Shown: positions 1 to 5,936, counted from the first letter of the stretch. The stretch is DNA of 10,964 bases from Clostridia bacterium (GCA_021152595.1 JAGKVC010000120.1:1-10964), one strand, 5' to 3'. The notes: generated by a model from the sequence alone, not told the origin. Program-made: numbers and translations.

Positions 1-764
1 AACAAGAGAACGCCCATCGAACCGTCCTCGTTCTCGTTCTCGATCAGATCGCGCTCCATGCAATAGCGGTTCTGTAATCCGGTCAGCGAGTCGGTCTCCG
101 CCGCGGTGCGCAGAATGGCTTCCAGCTTGTTCCGGCGTTCCCACTGGTTGTTATGCGCGTTGACGAGCCGACGAAGCTCGGCAATGGCTCTGACCTGCTT
201 GATGCTCCGATTCTCGTCGATCGCCTCCGAATACTTCCTGACCGGCTTGACGATCAGCTCAAAGAACATCACGAACGTGACCGACAAGATCACCATGATG
301 ACGGTCAGCGTGGTCCAGAGGAGCAGTCTCATGACGTAAACGTACCGTTCCGTCTTTTGGGACGCGGCTTCAAACTCCTGCTGCAGCGTACGGTCGCAGT
401 CGTCGATATTTTCCACGAGCTGATAACGCAGGCTCAAGTAATTACCGGCAAGGATCGCCTGTTTCATCAGCGAAAAATCATCGGCATTCCAGATGCCGTT
501 CTCATCGAGATCATAGGGCTTGCTGCTGAAATCGGTATCCGCCGGCTTCGTGATCAGATAATCACGCAGTGCATGAACATCCTCCATCGAAAAGGGCGAA
601 TCCGGCTTTGCAGCGGCTTCCGAAAGCGTGATCAGCGAGACATTGTGCGAAGCATATTTCAGCTTCTGCTCCTCAGTCAGCGGACGCTCCTTGAACGGGT
701 TTACGCAGCCGGTCAGCACGGTCATCATGCTGAGTGCGGCAGCAGCGAGTACGATTTTTTTCAT
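1..764 (-). CDS. Lipoprotein-anchored dockerin-like/GGDEF protein, 3' end cut by window edge
   Basis: Probable membrane diguanylate cyclase (would make cyclic di-GMP from two GTP); 254 residues are visible and the catalytic part lies beyond the left edge. I translated this frame by hand and found it open throughout. In order: a lipoprotein signal (KK start, hydrophobic run, lipobox LTGC with Cys20); an extracytoplasmic region to about residue 142; inside it a dockerin-like EF-hand loop, YDLDENGIWNADDF (84-97), followed by helix SLMKQAIL; a membrane helix at about 146-172; a short HAMP-like/coiled stretch beginning IVKPVRKY; then DSLTGLQNRYCM (225-236), the usual opening of a GGDEF domain. The start ATG (762-764) overlaps the TGA of the upstream LysR gene as ATGA, with AAAGGAG five bases upstream. 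Cyclase activity is inferred, since the GG(D/E)EF signature itself is outside the window; a degenerate receptor version is possible. Confidence 0.82.
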   Translation of the reverse strand, partial: MKKIVLAAAALSMMTVLTGCVNPFKERPLTEEQKLKYASHNVSLITLSEAAAKPDSPFSMEDVHALRDYLITKPADTDFSSKPYDLDENGIWNADDFSLMKQAILAGNYLSLRYQLVENIDDCDRTLQQEFEAASQKTERYVYVMRLLLWTTLTVIMVILSVTFVMFFELIVKPVRKYSEAIDENRSIKQVRAIAELRRLVNAHNNQWERRNKLEAILRTAAETDSLTGLQNRYCMERDLIENENEDGSMGVLL

Positions 765-1663
765 ATTTTCTCCTTTTGTGATTCTGTTTCGATCTCTGCT
801 TTAAAAAAACTGAGAAATTTTCCGGCTGATTTCGACATGACCTGATATTTATTCCAGATCAGATGCATCTCTGCATAGACGGCAGGGGCAAGCGGCAGAA
901 AGCAGAGATCACTTTCTCCGCTGACATTGATGAGCTTATCGAGCGTCAGCGCATAGCCCATGCCCTCACGCACCATGACGGATGCATTATATACAAGATT
1001 ATAGGTTGAGACGACATTGAGCTTTTCGAGCGGCACCCCGAGCCATTTGGTCAGCGGTGTCTTATCGGAAAGCTGCCGCGATACGATCAGCGGTATGCCG
1101 CGCAGATCGGCAGGCTGAATGGCAGATTTCTGTGCGAGCGGCGCATCTCTGCGCATGAGCAGCCCCCATTCATCCCTGAGCGGCAGCCGGATCGCATGAT
1201 GCCTGCTGTCATCAACGGGCGTGAACACGATGCCGAAATCGCTCAGTCCCCTGTCAAGGCGGTCAATGACATCCTGTCCGTCGCCGCTGTGAATATGGAG
1301 ATGTACGAGCGGATAGTGCTTCTGCATGCGGTTTGCAGCGCGCGCCGCGAGCTTGATCGCATCCGTCTCACCGGCACCGAGATACACATCGCCTGCGAGG
1401 GATTCGTCACTTGCCGCAATATCGTTTTCCGTCCGGCTGACAAGCTCTAAGATCTGCTCGGCACGCTTACGCAGGAGCATTCCCTCCTCAGTCAGCTCGA
1501 TCTTATGCTTTCCGCGGACAAAAAGCGTCTTGCCCAGCTCCTCCTCAAGATCATGAAGCTGACGGGAAAGCGTCGGCTGTGTCAGGTGGAGCGATTCCGC
1601 AGCAGCAGAGACCGTCTGCTCGCGCACAACCGCAAGAAAATAGCGCAGAACACGCAGTTCCAC
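761..1663 (-). CDS. LysR-family transcriptional regulator
   Basis: A 300-residue LysR-type regulator, a normal length for the family. The N-terminal winged helix-turn-helix is clear: MELRVLRYFLAVV, then SAAAESLHLTQPTLSRQL (19-36) with the recognition helix, then LGKTLFVR and LTEEG. A linker helix follows and an effector-binding domain spans roughly residues 92-290. The start is GTG (1661-1663); the nearby ATG at 1668-1670 is in another frame. A purine-rich SD (AAGGGGGG) sits about seven bases upstream, and a consensus-like promoter lies at 1686-1715. The gene follows the EamA transporter on the same strand and its stop overlaps the start of the GGDEF gene, so regulator and cyclase are probably co-transcribed. 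The usual LysR layout, divergent from its target, is not seen here. The effector is unknown; no more specific name is justified. Confidence 0.95.
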   Translation of the reverse strand: MELRVLRYFLAVVREQTVSAAAESLHLTQPTLSRQLHDLEEELGKTLFVRGKHKIELTEEGMLLRKRAEQILELVSRTENDIAASDESLAGDVYLGAGETDAIKLAARAANRMQKHYPLVHLHIHSGDGQDVIDRLDRGLSDFGIVFTPVDDSRHHAIRLPLRDEWGLLMRRDAPLAQKSAIQPADLRGIPLIVSRQLSDKTPLTKWLGVPLEKLNVVSTYNLVYNASVMVREGMGYALTLDKLINVSGESDLCFLPLAPAVYAEMHLIWNKYQVMSKSAGKFLSFFKAEIETESQKEKI

Positions 1664-1685
1664 AGGGCATCCCCCCTTCCCCGAT

Positions 1686-1715
1686 ATTGTACCATATATT
1701 TGCAGGAAATGTCAA
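1686..1715 (-). promoter_or_regulatory. Promoter for the LysR/GGDEF pair
   Basis: On the minus strand, TTGACA (1710-1715) and TACAAT (1686-1691) are separated by 18 bases, about 20 bases before the LysR GTG start. The sequence over the -10 box, 1684-1697, is a near-palindrome (ATAT, one base, GTAC, one base, ATAT) and may be an operator. No terminator hairpin separates this promoter from the transporter gene, so read-through from upstream is also possible. Confidence 0.72.
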
Positions 1716-1720
1716 GATTA

Positions 1721-2671
1721 TTACGATTTCTCCGCTGCCCCTGCTGCCGGATGATGTGGCGCCAGATTGACCGTGATGATACCGGCGCAGACCAGCACCA
1801 GAGCAATCACAAAGCTGCCGTTGATCTGATTCCATTCATGCAGCAGAATTGCGGAAAGCAGCACGCCGAACATCGGATTTGTAAAGCCGAATACTGCAAC
1901 CTTCGAGACGGGATTTGCCTTCAGCAGCATCGCCCAGACCGAATATGCCGCAGCGGATATAAATGCCAGATACAGCAGCAGACAGGTCGATTCCGGCGTG
2001 AATCCGGAGATCCTTCCGCCGCCTGCAAAGCCGATCAGCGAAAGCACCGCGCCGCCGAAGAAAAACTGCCAGCCGCTCAGCAGCACCGGATTTTCATTCG
2101 CAGCAAATTTCTTCATGCAGGCAGAGGAGCATCCGCTCGCAACCGTGCAGAGCAGAATCATCCCGTCCCCGAGAAAATTGAAGGAGAGCCCCTCGCGCAG
2201 TCCGCCGAGATTGATCAGCACAAGTCCTGCAAATCCGATCACAGAACCGATGATCTTGCGCGCCGTGAGCGATTCGAGCCGGAGAAACGCCGCGATGAAG
2301 ATCGCCATAAAGACATTCGTACCGACCAGCACCGAAGCCTTGACACCGCTCGTATGCGCCAGACCGATATAATAGCAGAAATACTGGATAATCGTCTGAA
2401 ACAGACTGATGATGCCGATTTTCGGGATCGTCTGCCTGCGCGGAATCATCGGTTTCCGTTCGCGGATACTCCCGAACAGCAGCACCATCACGCCTGCGAT
2501 TGCAAAGCGGATCCCACCGAATAAAAGCTGCTCCGCCCATTCACTGCTGCGAATGCCGAACAGTGCATAGCCGGTTTTCACGCACGGAAACGCGCTTCCC
2601 CAGAGAATGCAGCTAAAGAGTGCGAGCGCCGCAACGATCCATGTATTCGTCAGAAATTGCTTCTGCTTCAT
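1721..2671 (-). CDS. EamA/DMT-family transporter
   Basis: A 316-residue drug/metabolite-superfamily permease. It is very hydrophobic, with about ten predicted membrane helices in two EamA halves; the first half opens with the typical WGSAFPCVKTGY segment (about 24-35) and the second contains a long membrane stretch near LLLYLAFISAAAYSVWAMLL. The reading frame stays open far upstream, but I chose the ATG at 2669-2671. It has AGAAGG six bases before it, a promoter just upstream (2694-2722), and the protein then begins with a normal MKQKQF plus first helix. The short C-terminal tail is Ala/His/Pro rich. Substrates of such proteins (amino acids, nucleotide precursors, drugs) cannot be read from sequence. 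The neighbouring LysR regulator is a frequent partner of EamA genes and may control it, which is inference. Confidence 0.93.
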   Translation of the reverse strand: MKQKQFLTNTWIVAALALFSCILWGSAFPCVKTGYALFGIRSSEWAEQLLFGGIRFAIAGVMVLLFGSIRERKPMIPRRQTIPKIGIISLFQTIIQYFCYYIGLAHTSGVKASVLVGTNVFMAIFIAAFLRLESLTARKIIGSVIGFAGLVLINLGGLREGLSFNFLGDGMILLCTVASGCSSACMKKFAANENPVLLSGWQFFFGGAVLSLIGFAGGGRISGFTPESTCLLLYLAFISAAAYSVWAMLLKANPVSKVAVFGFTNPMFGVLLSAILLHEWNQINGSFVIALVLVCAGIITVNLAPHHPAAGAAEKS

Positions 2672-2693
2672 AAAACGCCTTCTTTCTGCATGT

Positions 2694-2722
2694 ATTATAC
2701 CATGTTCCGGCAGGAATTGCAA
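2694..2722 (-). promoter_or_regulatory. Promoter for the EamA transporter
   Basis: On the minus strand, TTGCAA (2717-2722) and TATAAT (2694-2699) are spaced by 17 bases, a good sigma-A-type promoter. It lies 22 bases before the chosen ATG and supports that start over the longer open frame. The -35 box sits between the two copies of an 11-base direct repeat, which suggests control by a bound protein. Confidence 0.78.
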
Positions 2723-2733
2723 CCGGCAGGAAT
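2707..2733. repeat. 11-base direct repeat around the transporter -35 box
   Basis: CCGGCAGGAAT occurs exactly at 2707-2717 and again at 2723-2733, a spacing of 16 bases. A degenerate third match (CCGGCAT) begins at 2734. The copies bracket the TTGCAA -35 element of the minus-strand promoter. A transcription factor operator is a reasonable reading; which factor binds is unknown. Confidence 0.6.
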
Positions 2734-2787
2734 CCGGCATTTCAATCCTGCAAAATGATTTTATATGTCGAATGCTGTCGAATCCGA

Positions 2788-2816
2788 TTGACAAATGCAG
2801 GCGGTTGTGATATGAT
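2788..2816 (+). promoter_or_regulatory. Promoter for the Spo0A-like gene, extended -10
   Basis: TTGACA (2788-2793), 17 bases, TATGAT (2811-2816), with TG one base before the -10 box (extended -10). It is divergent from the transporter promoter, the two -35 boxes lying about 65 bases apart. Confidence 0.82.
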
Positions 2817-2854
2817 AACGGTCGCATGAGGAAAATCAAAGGAGGCAAAGCGGC

Positions 2855-3187
2855 ATGAAGATTGAAAAGATACCGGTATTTGAACGTGAAACAGCACTGC
2901 GGATTTTTCTGGAGGAGCTTCAGGTTCCGGCAGAAAGCAGGAGCTTTCCGCTGCTCTGCTGCGTGATTCTCAGCCGTGCGGAGGATGCAGACAAACCCTT
3001 GCAGAGATTGCTGGAGGAAACCGCCGCCGCATTCCGGATGCATCCCGATCAGGTTTACCGCGGCATCCGGCATCTGATTCTGACCGCATGGGCAAATGAC
3101 GGCATCGCAGAGCGCATGAGTACGGAACAGTTTATCACATATGCCGCAGCGTGGCTGCTGGATGCAGAGACCGCCTTCCGGAAATAA
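2855..3187 (+). CDS. Stand-alone Spo0A C-terminal-like DNA-binding protein
   Basis: A 110-residue protein that I match from memory to the C-terminal DNA-binding domain of the sporulation master regulator Spo0A. Points of agreement: LEELQVPAESRSFPLL (19-34) against the Spo0A stretch with HEIGVPAH...YL; LLEETAAAFRMHPDQV (52-67) against the helix before the HTH; and VYRGIRHLILTAWANDG (67-83) against the recognition helix, which in Spo0A has the form RAIRHAIEVAW-RG. There is no phosphoacceptor receiver domain: the protein starts about 15 residues before the domain. Start ATG 2855 has GGAGG nine bases upstream and a strong promoter at 2788-2816. It probably binds DNA, perhaps constitutively or under control of its own expression; its targets are unknown. 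It stands alone, divergent from the transporter and followed by another promoter. No obvious terminator follows it. Confidence 0.8.
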   Translation: MKIEKIPVFERETALRIFLEELQVPAESRSFPLLCCVILSRAEDADKPLQRLLEETAAAFRMHPDQVYRGIRHLILTAWANDGIAERMSTEQFITYAAAWLLDAETAFRK

Positions 3188-3225
3188 CGCGGCGCACCCC
3201 TCTCTCTTTCAGGTTATACTGTCAG

Positions 3226-3254
3226 TTGACAAAATCCGGCGAATATGCTATAAT
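3226..3254 (+). promoter_or_regulatory. Consensus promoter for the zinc-ribbon/ispD/ispF operon
   Basis: TTGACA (3226-3231), exactly 17 bases, TATAAT (3249-3254), with TG one base before the -10 (3246-3247). Both hexamers are perfect sigma-A consensus, so this should be a strong, largely constitutive promoter. The expected transcript starts near 3261, immediately before a small hairpin (ACGCC/GGCGT, 3262-3276). Confidence 0.88.
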
Positions 3255-3299
3255 GAGGATAACGCCGATGCGGCGTAATTGCGAAGGAGGAACCGAATT

Positions 3300-3914
3300 A
3301 TGGCAATCGAATTTTTTGACAGACTGACCGCTTCTGTATCCAGAACTGCAAAGCAGGTTTCCGACAATGCCAAGTCCCTCGCGGATAAAAACCGGATCCG
3401 CAAGGATATTGCGGCGATTGAGAATGAACTGCGCAACCGGTACCGCGATATCGGCGAAAAGTATTTTGCCGAGAACAGCGAGAATCCCGCACCGGAATAT
3501 GCAGAGATGTTTACGGCGATCAACGAGTTGAAGAACAGCCTTGCAGCAAAGCAGCGTGAGATCGAAGCACTTGAGGGCACTGTGATCTGTGCAGAGTGCG
3601 GCGGTCAGATTCTGATCGGATCGAAATTCTGTCCGAACTGCGGTGCGGCTGCACCTGTTGCTGCTGCGGAGCCGGCTCCGGCAGCCGTCCAGCCGATCTG
3701 CCCGTTCTGCGGACAGGCACTTGCAGCAGATGCACTGTTCTGTGCAGCATGCGGCAACAAAATCCCTGAGCAGCCTGCTGCTCCCGTAACGCCTGAGACA
3801 CCGGCAGCACCGGTTCAGCCGGTACAGAATGTCTGCCCGAACTGCGGCGAAGTGCTCAGCTCCGATGCGCTGTTCTGTGCAGTCTGCGGCACCAAGGCAC
3901 CGGGCGTTGACTGA
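3300..3914 (+). CDS. Coiled-coil protein with three zinc ribbons
   Basis: A 204-residue soluble protein of unknown role. Residues about 10-92 are charged and helical, rich in Lys, Glu and Ala, and probably form a coiled coil. Three zinc ribbons follow, each CX2C-X10-CX2C: Cys97/100/111/114, Cys134/137/148/151 and Cys179/182/193/196, joined by Ala/Pro-rich linkers. The second and third are near copies (both contain DALFCAxCG). The start is ATG 3300 with AAGGAGG at 3284-3290; an in-frame TTG at 3279 overlaps that SD region and was not used. The gene is first in the operon and ends only three bases before ispD. Proteins of this build (zinc-ribbon domain proteins) are common in Clostridia and usually lack assigned functions; protein or nucleic-acid binding is possible. 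No membrane segment is present. Confidence 0.88.
   Translation: MAIEFFDRLTASVSRTAKQVSDNAKSLADKNRIRKDIAAIENELRNRYRDIGEKYFAENSENPAPEYAEMFTAINELKNSLAAKQREIEALEGTVICAECGGQILIGSKFCPNCGAAAPVAAAEPAPAAVQPICPFCGQALAADALFCAACGNKIPEQPAAPVTPETPAAPVQPVQNVCPNCGEVLSSDALFCAVCGTKAPGVD
3729..3890 (+). repeat. Internal duplication of a zinc ribbon
   Basis: The segments 3729-3755 and 3864-3890 agree at 24 of 27 bases and are 135 bases (45 codons) apart, equal to the spacing between the second and third zinc ribbons. The first ribbon is much less similar. This points to a fairly recent in-frame duplication of ribbon plus linker. Confidence 0.7.
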
Positions 3915-3917
3915 TTC

Positions 3918-4619
3918 ATGATGAAACAAAAAGATACCGCTGCCATTCTGGTCTGCGCCGGAAACGCGACCAGAATGGGCGGCATTCATAAGATCCTGCA
4001 TCCTCTCGGGGATTCGACGGTTCTGCATCAAGTGCTCCGCAGCTTTTGCAAATGCAAAAGCATTGCGGGGCTTGTTGTTATCTGCCGGGAAAAGGACATT
4101 CTGGAATTCCGCAGCGCAATCGCGGAAATCGAATCGGAGCTCACCTGTCCGGTCGCCGTCACAGCCGGCGGCGATACCCGTCAGCAGAGTGTGCGGAACG
4201 GCGTCAGTGCAATCAGCTTTCCGGCGAAATACATTGCGATTCACGACGGCGCACGGCCGCTGATCCGTCCTGCGGATATTGAAAAGGTCATCGCAGATGC
4301 GCGCCGAACAAACGCGGCAACACTCGGCGTACCGGTCAAGGATACGATCAAGGTCGTTCACGGCGGATTTATTGATTCGACACCGGAACGTGCATCCCTC
4401 TGGCAGACGCAGACACCGCAGGTATTCCGGCTTGACGTTTACCGCGACGCAATGCGGCTTGCCGCTGAACAGGGCAAAGATTACACCGACGACTGCCAGC
4501 TTGTCGAGGCGCTCGGTGTCTCGGTCATGATGACAGAAGGCTCCTATTCCAATATCAAGCTGACAACACCGGAGGATTTTGCAGTCGCGGAGGCACTGCT
4601 TTTGAAGGAGGAACAGTAA
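3918..4619 (+). CDS. ispD: 2-C-methyl-D-erythritol 4-phosphate cytidylyltransferase
   Basis: IspD joins MEP to CTP, giving CDP-methylerythritol and pyrophosphate, in the cytoplasmic MEP route to isoprenoid precursors. The 233-residue length is normal. Visible family motifs: the nucleotide-binding loop VCAGNATRMGG (12-22) with Arg19 and Lys25, GDTRQQSVRNG (85-95), the substrate motif IHDGARPL (108-115), VKDTIK (140-145), QTPQVF (165-170), YTDDCQLVEALG (189-200) and IKLTTPEDF (213-221). The loop is somewhat divergent: the usual PK pair after it is HK here. Two ATGs are adjacent (3918 and 3921) and no real SD precedes either, while the upstream stop ends three bases before; translation is probably coupled to the zinc-ribbon gene. 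ispF follows directly. Function is well supported by both sequence and neighbour. Confidence 0.95.
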   Translation: MMKQKDTAAILVCAGNATRMGGIHKILHPLGDSTVLHQVLRSFCKCKSIAGLVVICREKDILEFRSAIAEIESELTCPVAVTAGGDTRQQSVRNGVSAISFPAKYIAIHDGARPLIRPADIEKVIADARRTNAATLGVPVKDTIKVVHGGFIDSTPERASLWQTQTPQVFRLDVYRDAMRLAAEQGKDYTDDCQLVEALGVSVMMTEGSYSNIKLTTPEDFAVAEALLLKEEQ

Positions 4620-5147
4620 ATGGCTGATATCCGGATCGGTCACGGCTACGATGTACACCGCCTGACCGAAAACCGTAAACTGATCATCGGCGGCGTGGAA
4701 ATTCCGCACAGACTCGGTCTGCTCGGACATTCGGATGCGGATGTCCTGACGCATGCAGTCATGGATGCAATGCTCGGCGCACTAGCGCTCGGCGATATCG
4801 GAAAGCATTTTCCGGATACCGATCCGCAGTATGCAGGTGCAGACAGCATTGCACTTCTGCGGCATGTGACGGCAATTATCCGCAAAGAGGGCTGGGCGCT
4901 CGGCAATCTCGATGCAACGATTCTGGCACAGGCGCCGAAAATGGCACCGCATATCATGCAGATGCGGCAGAATCTCAGCGAGGCAATCGGCTGTGACATC
5001 TCACAGATCAGCATCAAGGCTACGACAGAGGAAAAGCTCGGCTTCACGGGAAATGAAGAAGGCATCGCTGCACACTGCGTCTGCCTTTTGCAGCGCACAG
5101 AGCCGCCTGTCACACGGATGCCGAAGGGCAGAGTGATTCCGCTCTGA
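4620..5147 (+). CDS. ispF: 2-C-methyl-D-erythritol 2,4-cyclodiphosphate synthase
   Basis: IspF cyclises CDP-methylerythritol 2-phosphate to the cyclodiphosphate with release of CMP; the active enzyme is a zinc-dependent trimer. Motifs are textbook: IGHGYDVHRL (6-15), giving the expected metal ligands Asp11 and His13, then LLGHSDADVLTHAVMDAMLGA with His45 as third ligand, GDIGKHFPDTD, and near the end KATTEEKLGFTGNEEGIAAH. At 175 residues it is about 15 longer than the usual 157-160, because of a short basic/proline tail (RTEPPVTRMPKGRVIPL). The ATG directly follows the ispD stop; AAGGAGG at 4605-4611, inside ispD, is its ribosome site. IspE, which acts between the two enzymes, is not in the window. 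Cotranscription with ispD is near certain. Confidence 0.97.
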   Translation: MADIRIGHGYDVHRLTENRKLIIGGVEIPHRLGLLGHSDADVLTHAVMDAMLGALALGDIGKHFPDTDPQYAGADSIALLRHVTAIIRKEGWALGNLDATILAQAPKMAPHIMQMRQNLSEAIGCDISQISIKATTEEKLGFTGNEEGIAAHCVCLLQRTEPPVTRMPKGRVIPL

Positions 5148-5190
5148 AGCCGGAAACATAAAAAGAAATAAATATTGGCGGGAGAAAATA

Positions 5191-5844
5191 ATGGCTTTAT
5201 TTCAGAAGAAAATGCAGCATCAGGTTACCGAAAACACATGGGAAAATCATATTGCGGTCATGCGTGCGAATTATCAGGAAAACAGGATCACATCCAAGAG
5301 TCTGCCAAAGCCCCTGTGGCTGCGGCTGCATAAACACGACGCACTGCATGTCATTTACCGCGATAAGGATCTGCTCTTTCAAAACGGACAGATCTATTTT
5401 GCGTATCTGATTCAGGCAAATGATATGCTCTTTGAAGACAACAACAAGCTGGAGCTACCGGCGAATGTCCTGTTCTCCACACATCCGGTTGCGGAAAAGT
5501 ATCCGGAACTGCTCATGGAGATCGGCGATGAGTTGTCATCCTATAAGAACATGCCGGAATCTGAGATTCCGGAGCATTTCCGTGAGATCGCGCGGATTCT
5601 CACAGCAGAAACAGACCGTTCCGGCGCAGCATTCAGTGTCAGTATGCCGAATCCGGATCAGCCCGATGAAATGCTCGAGGACATTGATCTCTATTTCTGC
5701 TCGGTGATTGTCTTCCCGAAGGATCTGCCGCATCGCGTACTCGACAGTCCGTTTCTGCCGGTTCTGGCAGCACCGGATCAGACGCCGGCAGTTCTCATTC
5801 TGCCGAAGGAATACTGGTCAGCCCAGCGTTTTACACCGCAATAA
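5191..5844 (+). CDS. Unrecognised 217-residue soluble protein
   Basis: I do not recognise this family. The protein has no signal peptide or membrane helix and is acidic with many Pro and aromatic residues. It begins MALFQKKMQHQV and includes PLWLRLHKHDALHVIYRDKDLLFQNGQIYFAYLIQAN split over residues about 41-77, a charged helix-like region ELLMEIGDELSSYKNM (106-121), a Pro/Asp stretch near 153-166, then DIDLYFCSVIVFPKDLPHR (164-182) with a beta-strand look. The start has a GGGAG-type SD six bases upstream. It lies 43 bases after ispF with no terminator or clear promoter between, and a terminator follows its stop, so it is probably the last gene of the zinc-ribbon/ispD/ispF operon. Nothing visible ties it to isoprenoid synthesis. 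Confidence 0.85.
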   Translation: MALFQKKMQHQVTENTWENHIAVMRANYQENRITSKSLPKPLWLRLHKHDALHVIYRDKDLLFQNGQIYFAYLIQANDMLFEDNNKLELPANVLFSTHPVAEKYPELLMEIGDELSSYKNMPESEIPEHFREIARILTAETDRSGAAFSVSMPNPDQPDEMLEDIDLYFCSVIVFPKDLPHRVLDSPFLPVLAAPDQTPAVLILPKEYWSAQRFTPQ

Positions 5845-5849
5845 TACAG

Positions 5850-5887
5850 AAAAGCAGCCCGTTCCATGTGAATGCGGCTGCTTTTTT
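5850..5887 (+). terminator. Intrinsic terminator of the ispDF operon
   Basis: A perfect 10-base stem, AAAAGCAGCC (5850-5859) with GGCTGCTTTT (5876-5885), loop of 16 bases, ending in a T run (5882-5887). It begins six bases after the stop of the 217-residue protein. The A run on the left arm also gives U residues on the opposite strand, but no minus-strand gene ends here. Confidence 0.88.
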
Positions 5888-5907
5888 GCAGTTTTCGTGT
5901 TCATCGC

Positions 5908-5936
5908 TTGCATTTTTCGCATAAATATGGTATACT
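5908..5936 (+). promoter_or_regulatory. Promoter for lepA
   Basis: TTGCAT (5908-5913), 17 bases, TATACT (5931-5936), with TG one base before the -10 box. It lies between the preceding terminator and the lepA ribosome site, leaving a leader of only about 25-30 bases. Confidence 0.8.

Noticed and set aside
153..845. 230-codon plus-strand open frame
   Set aside because: It lies antisense to the GGDEF gene and the LysR 3' end, which have clear motifs; no SD and no recognisable protein.
1505..2524. 339-codon plus-strand open frame opposite the transporter
   Set aside because: Low-hydrophobicity, Arg/His/Gln-rich product typical of an antisense shadow of a GC-rich membrane-protein gene; the minus-strand EamA frame is convincing.
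1721..3073. 450-residue version of the EamA transporter
   Set aside because: The extra N-terminal 134 residues would run through the transporter's own promoter and into the divergent Spo0A-like gene; ATG 2671 has the SD.
3188..3225. Terminator after the Spo0A-like gene
   Set aside because: GC-rich bases followed by pyrimidines, but no stable stem followed by a T run could be drawn.
3222..4754. 510-codon minus-strand open frame
   Set aside because: Covers the zinc-ribbon gene and ispD in antisense; Cys/Arg-rich product without motifs, and it would read across a perfect plus-strand promoter.
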